Notes: generated by a model not told the origin, from the letters alone. A DNA stretch of 11,473 nucleotides from CAYTED01 sp964404075 (GCA_964404075.1 CAYOIM010000028.1:1-11473); one strand, 5' to 3'; counted from the first letter of the stretch, positions 1-5,461 are shown. Translations and numbers: made by a program.

Positions 1-23
1 GAAAAATCGCTCTCTCAAAAGGG
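1..23 (+). repeat. Probable tail of a family 1 palindromic repeat
   Basis: The first 23 bases resemble the right end and trailing sequence of the ligA copy at 2860-2882: both carry CGCTCTCT followed within two bases by AAAAGGG. Here this stretch encodes the visible leader residues of the first prepilin. The rest of the copy lies outside the window, so the call is tentative. Confidence 0.45.
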
Positions 24-533
24 TTTACTTTGGCGGAGCTCTTGGTCGTGATGGGGATGACGGCCATCATGATAGCGGTAACCCTGACTTCCCTCAGCGG
101 GGCGAAGGATCGGAAGGCGGTGGAGGCGGAGGCGAGGAAATTCGCGGCTGTGGTACGAGAAATGCAGAATTATGCTCTGACGGGGAAGGTCATGGAAACA
201 GGTCGAGTGACTTGTGGGGTGGGCATATTTGAAATTGAAGATGACGATGAATCTTATGTTACTTCTTATGCTTATCGGAGTGGAACGAGTTGTGCTGATT
301 CGCCAACATTTGCTTTACTTTCTCCGATTATCCTTTCGAATGGCGTGGCATTTTCCGGTACGACGGATGCTTTTTACTTCCGGGTTCCGCGAGGGGATAT
401 GATGGATGCACTGGGTGCTGGTATCGCCACGGCTCGGCTCATTGTGCTCCACAAGAATACTGCGGATTATTCGGTATGTGTGTATCCGAGTGGAATGGTT
501 GTCGAGCAGGCAGGGTCGGGAAGTTGTCCGTAA
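3..533 (+). CDS. Prepilin-like minor pilin/pseudopilin, FimT/GspH-like (5' partial)
   Basis: This is a pseudopilin of a type IV pilus or type II secretion-like system, processed by a prepilin peptidase and anchored in the membrane by its N-terminal helix. The frame is open from the left edge (first full codon at 3), so the true start lies upstream. The segment KGFTLAELLVVMGMTAIMI is a textbook cleavage site: Gly before Phe, with Glu at mature position 5, followed by a hydrophobic helix. Only about seven leader codons are visible. The mature part is about 168 residues with four cysteines, two of them near the C-terminus, and ends in a beta-rich domain. A TTG at 30 would be a false start because it cuts off the cleavage site. 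It is followed by two more prepilin genes, so this is probably a minor-pilin operon. The FimT/GspH assignment rests on order and general look only. Confidence 0.8.
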   Translation, partial: KIALSKGFTLAELLVVMGMTAIMIAVTLTSLSGAKDRKAVEAEARKFAAVVREMQNYALTGKVMETGRVTCGVGIFEIEDDDESYVTSYAYRSGTSCADSPTFALLSPIILSNGVAFSGTTDAFYFRVPRGDMMDALGAGIATARLIVLHKNTADYSVCVYPSGMVVEQAGSGSCP

Positions 534-564
534 GAGGAAGGAATGAGGAGAAAATTTTTCAAAC

Positions 565-635
565 AGCGGTTGCGCCCCGATGAAATGTTGCGATAATTTC
601 ACGGGGTAAACCGCTCCAAAAGCGGAACAACCGCT
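565..635 (+). repeat. Family 1 palindrome with a second hairpin nested inside
   Basis: The outer arms AGCGGTTG (565-572) and CAACCGCT (628-635) pair over 8 bp. The inner arms CCGCT (611-615) and AGCGG (621-625) also pair. Between the left outer arm and the inner stem sits an extra piece that folds on itself: CCCCG (575-579) with CGGGG (602-606), and TGAAAT (581-586) with ATTTCA (596-601), separated by one bulged A. The copy ends 8 nt before the ATG of the second prepilin. Confidence 0.85.
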
Positions 636-643
636 CTCGAAAT

Positions 644-1282
644 ATGGATATGAAACAACAAATTAAACAGCGGTCGAACCGCTCCAAAAGCGGAATAACC
701 GCTCGTGGCAATCTCTCCGGATTCTCGTTTATGGAGGTGATGACGGCGATGTTCGTCGTCTCGGTCGGGCTTGTCACGGTCATCAGTCTCTTCTCCAAGG
801 GGCTCATCAATTCGGCGATAGATCGGGATCGTATCGTCGCGGCGGGTCTCGCGCAGGAAGGCGTGGAAATCGTGAAGAATATCCGGGATAACGAATTGGC
901 GATACCAGGGAATGTAGATGGGTTTAGTGTTGCCAATGGATTGATAGGTCACAATCATTGTCATGCAGATTATACTTCTACCGCCCTGAGCTGTTTTCCG
1001 AATGCAAACAGCCCTGAAACAAAATTTTCACTCGTATTAAGCGGAGGAAAATACGCTATTGCAGGGACTGCTCAGAAGTTTTCTCGATATATCAATATCG
1101 ACTATCATGCAGGAGGTTCGTATGCTGATGTGATTAGTGTGGTTTATTGGAAGCCGGAATGGTCAACTGATATTACTGGGGCAGATAGAATTTTTTCAGG
1201 AGGAACTGTCCATACGGAAAATTGTCATGCCGGAAATAAATGCGTGTATGCACAGATGCGATTGGAAACATGGAAGCCGTGA
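644..1282 (+). CDS. Prepilin-like minor pilin, PilV/GspI-like, with a repeat-encoded leader
   Basis: This 212-residue minor pilin or pseudopilin is a substrate for prepilin peptidase. The cleavage site is LSG/FSFMEVM, with Gly before Phe and Glu at mature position 5, followed by the hydrophobic helix MTAMFVVSVGLVTVISLF. The segment AAGLAQEGVEIVKNIRDNE is typical of the PilV/GspI-like proteins of candidate-phylum bacteria. The C-terminal half is cysteine-containing and beta-rich. The leader is about 26 residues, long for this class, because codons 9-20 come from a family 1 palindrome (669-703) read in frame. Start ATG 644 is followed by a second ATG at 650; neither has a Shine-Dalgarno site, since another repeat copy fills the upstream region. 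It lies between two other prepilin genes. TGA is the stop. Confidence 0.82.
   Translation: MDMKQQIKQRSNRSKSGITARGNLSGFSFMEVMTAMFVVSVGLVTVISLFSKGLINSAIDRDRIVAAGLAQEGVEIVKNIRDNELAIPGNVDGFSVANGLIGHNHCHADYTSTALSCFPNANSPETKFSLVLSGGKYAIAGTAQKFSRYINIDYHAGGSYADVISVVYWKPEWSTDITGADRIFSGGTVHTENCHAGNKCVYAQMRLETWKP
669..703 (+). repeat. Family 1 palindrome read in frame in a prepilin leader
   Basis: The copy is AGCGGTCG, AA, CCGCT, CCAAA, AGCGG, AA, TAACCGCT in order. The inner stem is intact; the outer stem keeps six pairs (AGCGGT with ACCGCT). It is translated as roughly QRSNRSKSGITAR, a reading frame different from the two used by the copies in ligA. Confidence 0.85.
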
Positions 1283-1331
1283 TGAGGGGGAGGCGGGAAT
1301 ACAGTGTAGAGGGTAGAGCAAGTTTTCAAAT

Positions 1332-1366
1332 AGCGGTTGCACCGCTCAAAAAGCGGAACAACCGCT
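1332..1366 (+). repeat. Family 1 palindrome, intergenic
   Basis: A clean 35-nt copy lies between the second and third prepilin genes. The outer arms are AGCGGTTG and CAACCGCT, the inner arms CCGCT and AGCGG, and the loop is CAAAA. Relative to the TCG/CGA copies in ligA, both arms have changed together (TTG/CAA), so pairing is kept. It is preceded by TTTTCAAA and followed by CTC, the usual flanks of forward copies. Confidence 0.88.
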
Positions 1367-1407
1367 CTCGCAAGTAGTTAACCACTAGAGCGATCACTCC
1401 CGAAGTT

Positions 1408-2049
1408 ATGATAATGATACGGAAAAAATTGAAGGGATTGAGTCTCATCGAGGTGATCACTTCGATCGGGGTTTTTTCGCTCATGATGGTGACCATAGCG
1501 GGGATTTTCGGGAGTAGCATATCGAGCTCCCGGGCGAACAGGGTCGTCGAACGCAATCTGGAGAACGCGCAGTTCGTGATGAACGAGATGGCGAAGGAAT
1601 TGCGGACGAGTACGATCGTTGATACCACATTTAGCTCTGGTTCAAATACTTTCGCATCTCATGGCGTCAATAATCATATTCGATTTTTCGATTATTCTCA
1701 GGGGCGATGTATCGAATATCGGATGGGTAGTGATGGAACGAATAATTATATCGAGCGTGCGGCTTTTATACCGGTAGTTGCTGTAGGAGAAATACCTCGG
1801 GATAAATGTAAAGATGATGCTACCACGACTACTGCACTAGGGACATACACTAGGGTTACGACTGGTCATGTCGTACCGAGTTTCAGCGTTGTGACATCAT
1901 CGAATGGAGGCGGAAATTCTGCTCTCGCGCGGGTCGGTCTGGTGACCATGGTCTTCGTCGTGAAGGAGAAACCTTTAGGTACGCAGAGCGTCACCCTCCA
2001 GACGACGGTGTCGCTACGCGATTATGCGGAGTCGGGGATCGTGCATTAG
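1408..2049 (+). CDS. Prepilin-like minor pilin, PilW/GspJ-like
   Basis: This 213-residue protein has a short leader, MIMIRKKLKG, then the mature N-terminus LSLIEVITSIGVFSLMMVT with Glu at position 5. It is a standard prepilin peptidase substrate with a hydrophobic membrane and assembly helix. Downstream, SSSRANRVVERNLENAQFVMNEMAKELRTS matches the second-helix pattern of PilW/GspJ-like minor pilins, which cap pilus or pseudopilus tips. The beta-rich C-terminal domain includes a conserved-looking FVVKEKPLGTQSVTLQTTVSLRDY. ATG 1408 and ATG 1414 are both possible starts; neither has a clear Shine-Dalgarno site. It is the third consecutive prepilin gene, with a 125-bp repeat-bearing gap before it. 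The PilW/GspJ label follows from order and shape, not a search. Confidence 0.8.
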   Translation: MIMIRKKLKGLSLIEVITSIGVFSLMMVTIAGIFGSSISSSRANRVVERNLENAQFVMNEMAKELRTSTIVDTTFSSGSNTFASHGVNNHIRFFDYSQGRCIEYRMGSDGTNNYIERAAFIPVVAVGEIPRDKCKDDATTTTALGTYTRVTTGHVVPSFSVVTSSNGGGNSALARVGLVTMVFVVKEKPLGTQSVTLQTTVSLRDYAESGIVH

Positions 2050-2055
2050 AGGGCT

Positions 2056-2070
2056 CGCCCGCACACCAAA
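2056..2070 (+). repeat. Family 2 end repeat (CCGCACACCAA core), solo copy
   Basis: Sequence CGCCCGCACACCAAA lies just after the third prepilin gene. The same string, with similar upstream bases (GGG, CT, GCCC), recurs at 2201-2215, so the two form direct repeats around the nested palindrome cluster. Confidence 0.7.
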
Positions 2071-2093
2071 AGAGGTAAAAGATTTTTTCAAAC

Positions 2094-2188
2094 AGCGGTC
2101 GTAGAGAATTTCATTTTAACGGTTGTTCCGCTTTTGGAGCGGTGCAACCGCTGAAATGAAATACTGCTCAAAGGTGGAACGACTGTTC
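2094..2188. repeat. Composite: family 1 palindrome interrupted by an inverted family 1 copy
   Basis: A forward copy begins with TTTTTTCAAACAGCGGTCG (AGCGGTCG at 2094-2101). Its right half, degraded, resumes at about 2163-2188 (ACTGCTCAAA then GGAACGACTGTTC). Between them lies a complete reverse-oriented copy whose arms extend past the usual core: 2108-2125 pairs with 2145-2162 over 16 of 18 positions, including ATTTCATTT against AAATGAAAT. The internal stem CCGCT/AGCGG-type arms are also present. The interruption falls at the same point as the nested hairpin of the copy at 565-635. Confidence 0.75.
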
Positions 2189-2200
2189 AGGGAGGGACTT

Positions 2201-2215
2201 GCCCGCACACCAAAT
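2201..2215 (+). repeat. Family 2 end repeat, left side of the GIY-YIG gene
   Basis: GCCCGCACACCAAAT abuts the ATG of the GIY-YIG gene. It is inverted relative to the copy at 2479-2494. Confidence 0.75.
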
Positions 2216-2470
2216 ATGTTTTATGTGTATTTGTTGAAAAGTAGGAAGGATAACAATTTTTATACTGGATCAACAAATGATTTGAAAAGACGCTTTACGG
2301 AGCATAATTCCGGGAAGGTATTTTCAACAAAGTTGAGAATCCCGTTTGACCTTGTCTATTATGAAGCGTATAAAGATGAGTCGGATGCAAGACGACGCGA
2401 GCAAGCTTTGAAACTGAGGGGACAGGCAATGGTGCAACTACGGAAACGAATTGGAGGAAGCATGAAATAA
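2216..2470 (+). CDS. Small GIY-YIG domain protein (UPF0213/YhbQ-like)
   Basis: This 84-residue protein is a bare GIY-YIG nuclease domain. FYVYLLKS supplies the first motif half and FYTGST the second, followed by DLKRRFTEHNSGK with the family arginine and the EHN turn, then KLRIPFDLVYYEAY and DARRREQALK near the C-terminus. Proteins of this size in the family are predicted DNA-cutting or DNA-binding factors; the real substrate is unknown. The frame is open upstream to a TTG at 2123, but that stretch is repeat sequence and the fold begins at MFYVYLL, so ATG 2216 is chosen. There is no Shine-Dalgarno site. The gene sits directly between inverted family 2 repeats, with 0 bp on the left and 8 bp on the right, which suggests that gene and repeats form one unit. 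Confidence 0.8.
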   Translation: MFYVYLLKSRKDNNFYTGSTNDLKRRFTEHNSGKVFSTKLRIPFDLVYYEAYKDESDARRREQALKLRGQAMVQLRKRIGGSMK

Positions 2471-2478
2471 TTTTAAAC

Positions 2479-2494
2479 ATAATTGGTGTGCGGG
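2479..2494 (-). repeat. Family 2 end repeat, right side of the GIY-YIG gene, containing the ligA start
   Basis: ATAATTGGTGTGCGGG is the reverse complement of the left copy over the core. It matches the copy at 7891-7911 over ATAATTGGTGTGCGG, and both are preceded by TTAAA within a few bases. The GTG start codon of ligA (2488) lies within it. Confidence 0.75.
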
Positions 2495-4914
2495 TAAATA
2501 GAGATGATGTAAAAAAAAGAATAGAGAAACTTCGGGCGGAGCTGGATCGGCACCGCTCTTTGTATCATGTGCTCGATGCGCCGGAGATCTCCGATGAGGC
2601 GTATGATTCGTTGTTTCATGAGCTGGTCGCTCTGGAACGAGAATTTCCGGAATTCGAATCGGAGACGAGTCCGACGCGCCGCGTGGGTGATGCGCCGCTC
2701 TCGAAATTCGAGAAAGTCCGGCATGCGCACCGGCAGTGGTCTTTCGATGATGTTTTTGATTTCCAGGAGCTGAAAGCGTGGAGCGAAAAATTAAACAGAC
2801 TTCTCGATAGGGGAAAAAAAGCAGATTTTCAAACAGCGGTCGCACCGCTCAAAAAGCGGAACGACCGCTCTCTACAAAAGGGAATAGAAAACAGCGGTCG
2901 CACCGCTGAAACCAGCGGAACGACCGAGCTATTTTCTCTATCCTTTGATATCGAATACTGTTGCGAGTTGAAGATCGATGGGTTGAAGATGGTGCTCACC
3001 TACGAGGAGGGGGTGCTCGTGCGTGCGGCGACGCGGGGTGATGGAGAAGTTGGCGAGGATGTCACGCAGAATGTCCGGACGATACAGAGTGTGCCGCTCG
3101 TCCTCCATGAGCCGGTGAGCATGACGGTCGTCGGTGAGATCTGGCTTCCTGGGAAAGAATTGGAGCGGATCAATGCAGAGCGGATCGCAAGTGGCGAACC
3201 GGTATTTTCGAATGCGCGCAATGCGGCGGCCGGGACGATCCGGCAATTGGATCCGAAGGTCGCGGCGAGTCGGAAATTGGATAGCTTTATTTATGATATC
3301 GATGAGTTGAGAGGTGAGAGATTAGATGAGAGAAAGGAACTTTCAAATAGCGGTCGCACCGCTCAAAAAGCGGAACGATCGCTCTCCAATACAGAAAAGC
3401 GGAACGATCGATCCGATACTCCGGAGACTCAAGTGGGGGAATTGGAATTGTTGAAACAATTGGGATTCAAGGTGAATACGGAATATCGATTGTGCCGGAA
3501 TATCGAAGAGATACAGGCGTACTATGAGGAATGGACGGAGAAGCGGCATGCGCTTCCGTACGGACTCGATGGCATCGTGCTGAAAGTGAATAGTCGGGCA
3601 ATGCAGGAGGTGCTCGGACATACCGGGAAATCGCCGCGATTCGGTATCGCGTACAAATTCCCCGCGGAGGAAGCGACGACCGTGGTGGAGGATATTTCGG
3701 TTCAGGTGGGACGGACGGGGGTGCTCACGCCGGTGGCGCATCTCCGTCCCGTGCGTATCGCCGGATCGATCGTCAGTCGGGCGACGCTTCACAATGCGGA
3801 TGAGATCGCGCGGCTCGGCGTCCGAATCGGCGATACGGTCGTATTGCGCAAGGCGGGGGATATCATCCCGGAAGTCGTCTCGGTGGTGACGACACTGCGA
3901 AATGGGAGTGAACAGGTTTATCACTTTCCGACGACTTGTCCCGTGTGCGGGAGCGGCGTCAGTAAACAGGGAACAGCGGTCGCACCGCTCCAAAAGCGGA
4001 ACGACCGATCCGAAAAACAGGATATGCGAATCAGCGGTCTCCGCCAGCCGGTGGATCCAAAAGCGGAACGACCGTTGATTCCTCTGAGTGTGGCGTCGTA
4101 TTGTACGAATGAGAATTGCTATGCGATGGAGCGGGAGCGGATCATCCATGCCGTCGGGAGGAAGGGTCTCGATATCGATGGTCTCGGCGAGAAGATCATC
4201 GAGCAGTTGATGGATGAGGGACTGGTGTCCGATCTCGCGGATATTTTCGAATTGACTGCAGGCGATCTCTTGCCACTTGAGCGATTCGCGGAGAAGAAGG
4301 CGGACAAGATCATCCTCGCCATCGAACGCTCCAAGCGGGTGCGACTCGATAAGTTCCTCTTCGCCCTCGGGATCCGGCATGTGGGGGAAGAGACGGCGGA
4401 CTTGATTATGAGGAACATAATCAAGAAATTCCAAATTCCAAATTCCAAATTCCAAATTAAATCCGAAATACAAAATACCAAAATCAAGAATCCGAAAGAT
4501 ATTGCTGATGTATTCTCAAGGATGACGGAGGAGGAATGGACGGCGATAAAAGGGATTGGGGAAAAGAGTGCGGAGAGTATAGTCGAGTGGTTCCGGGACG
4601 AGAAGCATCAGCTCATTTTGAGCCGTATGGTGGAACTGGGAGTGGAAATAGTGCTACCGGAATTACAGGAGAATGAGGAGCCCTTATTGTTTGCAGGGAA
4701 ATCGTTCGTTCTGACCGGAGAGCTCGCTTCCTTTACACGGGACGCCGCAAAAAGTATGATTAAGGAACGAGGCGGGAGCGTCACGGGGTCGGTGAGCAAA
4801 AAGACCGACTTCGTCGTCGCCGGAGAGAACCCGGGGAGCAAGCTCGATGCCGCGCGGGCGCTTGGGGTGAGGATTTTGAATGAAAAGGATTTTAGGCGGT
4901 TGCTAGAGGGGTAA
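2488..4914 (+). CDS. ligA: NAD-dependent DNA ligase LigA, enlarged by in-frame repeats
   Basis: LigA seals nicks during replication and repair using NAD+. The 808 residues compare with about 670 for the family. Order: domain Ia (about 1-110, with LYHVLDAPEISDEAYD); adenylation domain with the catalytic lysine K162 in CELKIDGL and the later DGIVLKVN (K366); OB fold; zinc finger cysteines C484, C487, C539 and C544; helix-hairpin-helix repeats; BRCT domain from about 733 (LLFAGKSFVLTGE). All active-site signatures are present. The extra length comes from four additions: about 113-149, 285-309 and 495-531 are family 1 palindromes read through, and about 646-670 is an AT-rich repeat. In the zinc finger, 51 residues separate the cysteine pairs, against 14 in the E. 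coli enzyme. The GTG start has no in-frame ATG alternative before the conserved KKRIEKLRAEL, and lies in a family 2 repeat. It is probably active, being the expected sole replicative ligase, but that is inferred. Confidence 0.95.
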   Translation: MRVNRDDVKKRIEKLRAELDRHRSLYHVLDAPEISDEAYDSLFHELVALEREFPEFESETSPTRRVGDAPLSKFEKVRHAHRQWSFDDVFDFQELKAWSEKLNRLLDRGKKADFQTAVAPLKKRNDRSLQKGIENSGRTAETSGTTELFSLSFDIEYCCELKIDGLKMVLTYEEGVLVRAATRGDGEVGEDVTQNVRTIQSVPLVLHEPVSMTVVGEIWLPGKELERINAERIASGEPVFSNARNAAAGTIRQLDPKVAASRKLDSFIYDIDELRGERLDERKELSNSGRTAQKAERSLSNTEKRNDRSDTPETQVGELELLKQLGFKVNTEYRLCRNIEEIQAYYEEWTEKRHALPYGLDGIVLKVNSRAMQEVLGHTGKSPRFGIAYKFPAEEATTVVEDISVQVGRTGVLTPVAHLRPVRIAGSIVSRATLHNADEIARLGVRIGDTVVLRKAGDIIPEVVSVVTTLRNGSEQVYHFPTTCPVCGSGVSKQGTAVAPLQKRNDRSEKQDMRISGLRQPVDPKAERPLIPLSVASYCTNENCYAMERERIIHAVGRKGLDIDGLGEKIIEQLMDEGLVSDLADIFELTAGDLLPLERFAEKKADKIILAIERSKRVRLDKFLFALGIRHVGEETADLIMRNIIKKFQIPNSKFQIKSEIQNTKIKNPKDIADVFSRMTEEEWTAIKGIGEKSAESIVEWFRDEKHQLILSRMVELGVEIVLPELQENEEPLLFAGKSFVLTGELASFTRDAAKSMIKERGGSVTGSVSKKTDFVVAGENPGSKLDAARALGVRILNEKDFRRLLEG
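2835..2869 (+). repeat. Family 1 palindrome in ligA, copy A
   Basis: This is a perfect copy: AGCGGTCG and CGACCGCT outer arms, CCGCT and AGCGG inner arms, CAAAA loop, flanked by TTTTCAAAC and CTCT. It is read as TAVAPLKKRNDRS at about residues 115-128, in the linker between domain Ia and the adenylation domain. Confidence 0.93.
2893..2927 (+). repeat. Family 1 palindrome in ligA, copy B
   Basis: It starts AGCGGTCGCACCGCT, as copy A does. The loop is altered to GAAACC and the last outer-arm bases to CGACCGAG, so six outer pairs remain. It is read as SGRTAETSGTTE, a different frame from copy A, 23 bp after it. Confidence 0.88.
3349..3413 (+). repeat. Family 1 palindrome in ligA, copy C plus a trailing half copy
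   Basis: The full copy 3349-3383 has outer arms AGCGGTCG and CGATCGCT (one G-U pair in RNA) and an intact inner stem. A second right half without its left partner follows at 3395-3413 (AAAAGCGGAACGATCGATC). The reading is SGRTAQKAERSLS for the first, then EKRNDRSD for the half copy, so the two are in different frames. They lie in a surface loop of the adenylation domain after FIYDIDELRGE. Confidence 0.88.
3975..4009 (+). repeat. Family 1 palindrome in ligA, copy D
   Basis: The outer arms are AGCGGTCG and CGACCGAT, the inner arms CCGCT and AGCGG, and the loop CCAAA. It is read as TAVAPLQKRNDRS, the same frame as copy A. It lies between the two cysteine pairs of the LigA zinc finger. Confidence 0.9.
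4029..4080 (+). repeat. Family 1 palindrome in ligA, divergent copy E
   Basis: The arms AATCAGCGGTC (4029-4039) and GACCGTTGATT (4070-4080) pair with one mismatch, so the palindrome runs past the usual core on both sides. The interior is enlarged, with a CCAGCCGGTGG segment, but keeps AAAAGCGGAACGACCG. It is read as ISGLRQPVDPKAERPLI in the zinc-finger loop, 19 bp after copy D. Confidence 0.8.
4423..4498 (+). repeat. AT-rich (family 3) repeat translated inside ligA
   Basis: Four tandem AAATTCC-type units are followed by AAATACAAAATACCAAAATC. The run closely resembles the arms of the intergenic AT-rich hairpins (for example the reverse complement of 8869-8891) and differs sharply in composition from the surrounding GC-richer ligA. 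It is translated as KKFQIPNSKFQIKSEIQNTK at about residues 650-669, between the HVGEETAD helix-hairpin-helix and the next helical segment. Confidence 0.8.
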
Positions 4915-4917
4915 AAT

Positions 4918-5004
4918 TTTCAATTCACAATTTTCAATTTTCAAACAATTCCTAATGATTCAATTTTGAAATTATAAAAATTGTTGCATTGTTTAGAAAT
5001 TGGT
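4918..5004. repeat. AT-rich (family 3) element between ligA and gatC
   Basis: The left part repeats TTTTCAATT units; the right part is T/G-rich. AAACAAT (4943-4949) pairs with ATTGTTT (4988-4994), and CAATTTT (4961-4967) with AAAATTG (4977-4983). The pairing is less continuous than in the elements before gatA and rplK. It ends about 13 nt before the chosen gatC start. Confidence 0.6.
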
Positions 5005-5017
5005 AATGAGAAATTTT

Positions 5018-5311
5018 ATGAGTATGCTTTCAGAAGATGAAGTGAAAAATATCGCGACGCTCGCGAGAATAGGATTGAAAGATGTGGAGGTCGAGAAGTA
5101 TCAAAAGGATCTCTCGGCTATTTTGGAATTCTTTCAGGAATTGGAGATGGTGCCGACGGACGGCGTGTCGCCGATGGGGAACAGCACGGAGAAAGTGGAT
5201 GCGTTCCGTGAGGATAGGGCGGTGTCGGGAAGCGATGCGGAGCGGGAGGCGCTCATGAGGAATGCGCCGATGACGAAGGATGGATTCGTGAAAGTGAAAT
5301 CGGTATTCTAA
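5018..5311 (+). CDS. gatC: Asp-tRNA(Asn)/Glu-tRNA(Gln) amidotransferase subunit C
   Basis: GatC is the small scaffolding subunit that stabilises GatA in the GatCAB transamidosome. The complex converts misacylated Glu-tRNA(Gln) and/or Asp-tRNA(Asn) to the correct amide form. The 97 residues match the family size. The N-terminal helix MLSEDEVKNIATLARIGLKD and the segment LSAILEFFQELEMVPTDGVSPM are standard GatC, and the C-terminal FREDRAV..APMTKDGFVKVKSVF is the stretch that wraps GatA. Possible starts are TTG 5000 and ATG 5006, 5018 and 5024. ATG 5018 is preferred because GAG at 5008-5010 gives a weak ribosome site at the right distance and the fold begins two residues later. gatA follows after an AT-rich hairpin; no gatB is in the window. 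Confidence 0.9.
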   Translation: MSMLSEDEVKNIATLARIGLKDVEVEKYQKDLSAILEFFQELEMVPTDGVSPMGNSTEKVDAFREDRAVSGSDAEREALMRNAPMTKDGFVKVKSVF

Positions 5312-5452
5312 AGAAAATCCAAAATTCAAAATCTTAAGCTCCAAATAAATTTCAAACTTCAAATTCAAAATTGAAAACGAAGAGATGGATTTTATTATTT
5401 TTATTTTGGTATTAGGATTTATTTGATATTTGTAATTTTGAATTTGGTATTC
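5312..5452. repeat. AT-rich (family 3) palindromic element between gatC and gatA
   Basis: The left arm is almost without G and the right arm almost without C, so composition flips at the centre near 5380. The end arms CCAAAATTCAAAAT (5319-5332) and ATTTTGAATTTGG (5435-5447) pair with one bulge. An inner pair CAAATAAAT (5342-5350) with ATTTATTTG (5417-5425) supports one large hairpin. It ends about 10 nt before the gatA ATG. Confidence 0.75.
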
Positions 5453-5461
5453 ATTGAATGT

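Noticed and set aside
2123..2215. An N-terminal extension of the GIY-YIG protein from TTG 2123
   Set aside because: The added residues are translated repeat sequence, and the domain begins at the ATG at 2216.
2201..2494. A tRNA-like acceptor end: GTGCGGG paired with CCCGCAC followed by ACCA
   Set aside because: The CCA-bearing half comes first on the + strand, there is no T-arm or anticodon arm near any copy, and the copies simply form inverted repeats.
2820..4080. Inteins or group I/II introns as the cause of the long LigA
   Set aside because: The extra pieces are 20-40 residues each, far too short for an intein and without splice motifs, and they are translated copies of a palindrome found elsewhere. 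No ribozyme core is visible.
565..4080. A CRISPR array, suggested by recurring short palindromes
   Set aside because: The spacing is irregular (tens of bp to over 3 kb), the copies lie in genes and in both orientations, and there are no cas genes.
3343..4473. A 376-codon open frame on the minus strand opposite ligA
   Set aside because: ligA is unmistakable on the other strand; the antisense protein has no recognisable domain, and its openness follows from ligA codon use and the repeats.
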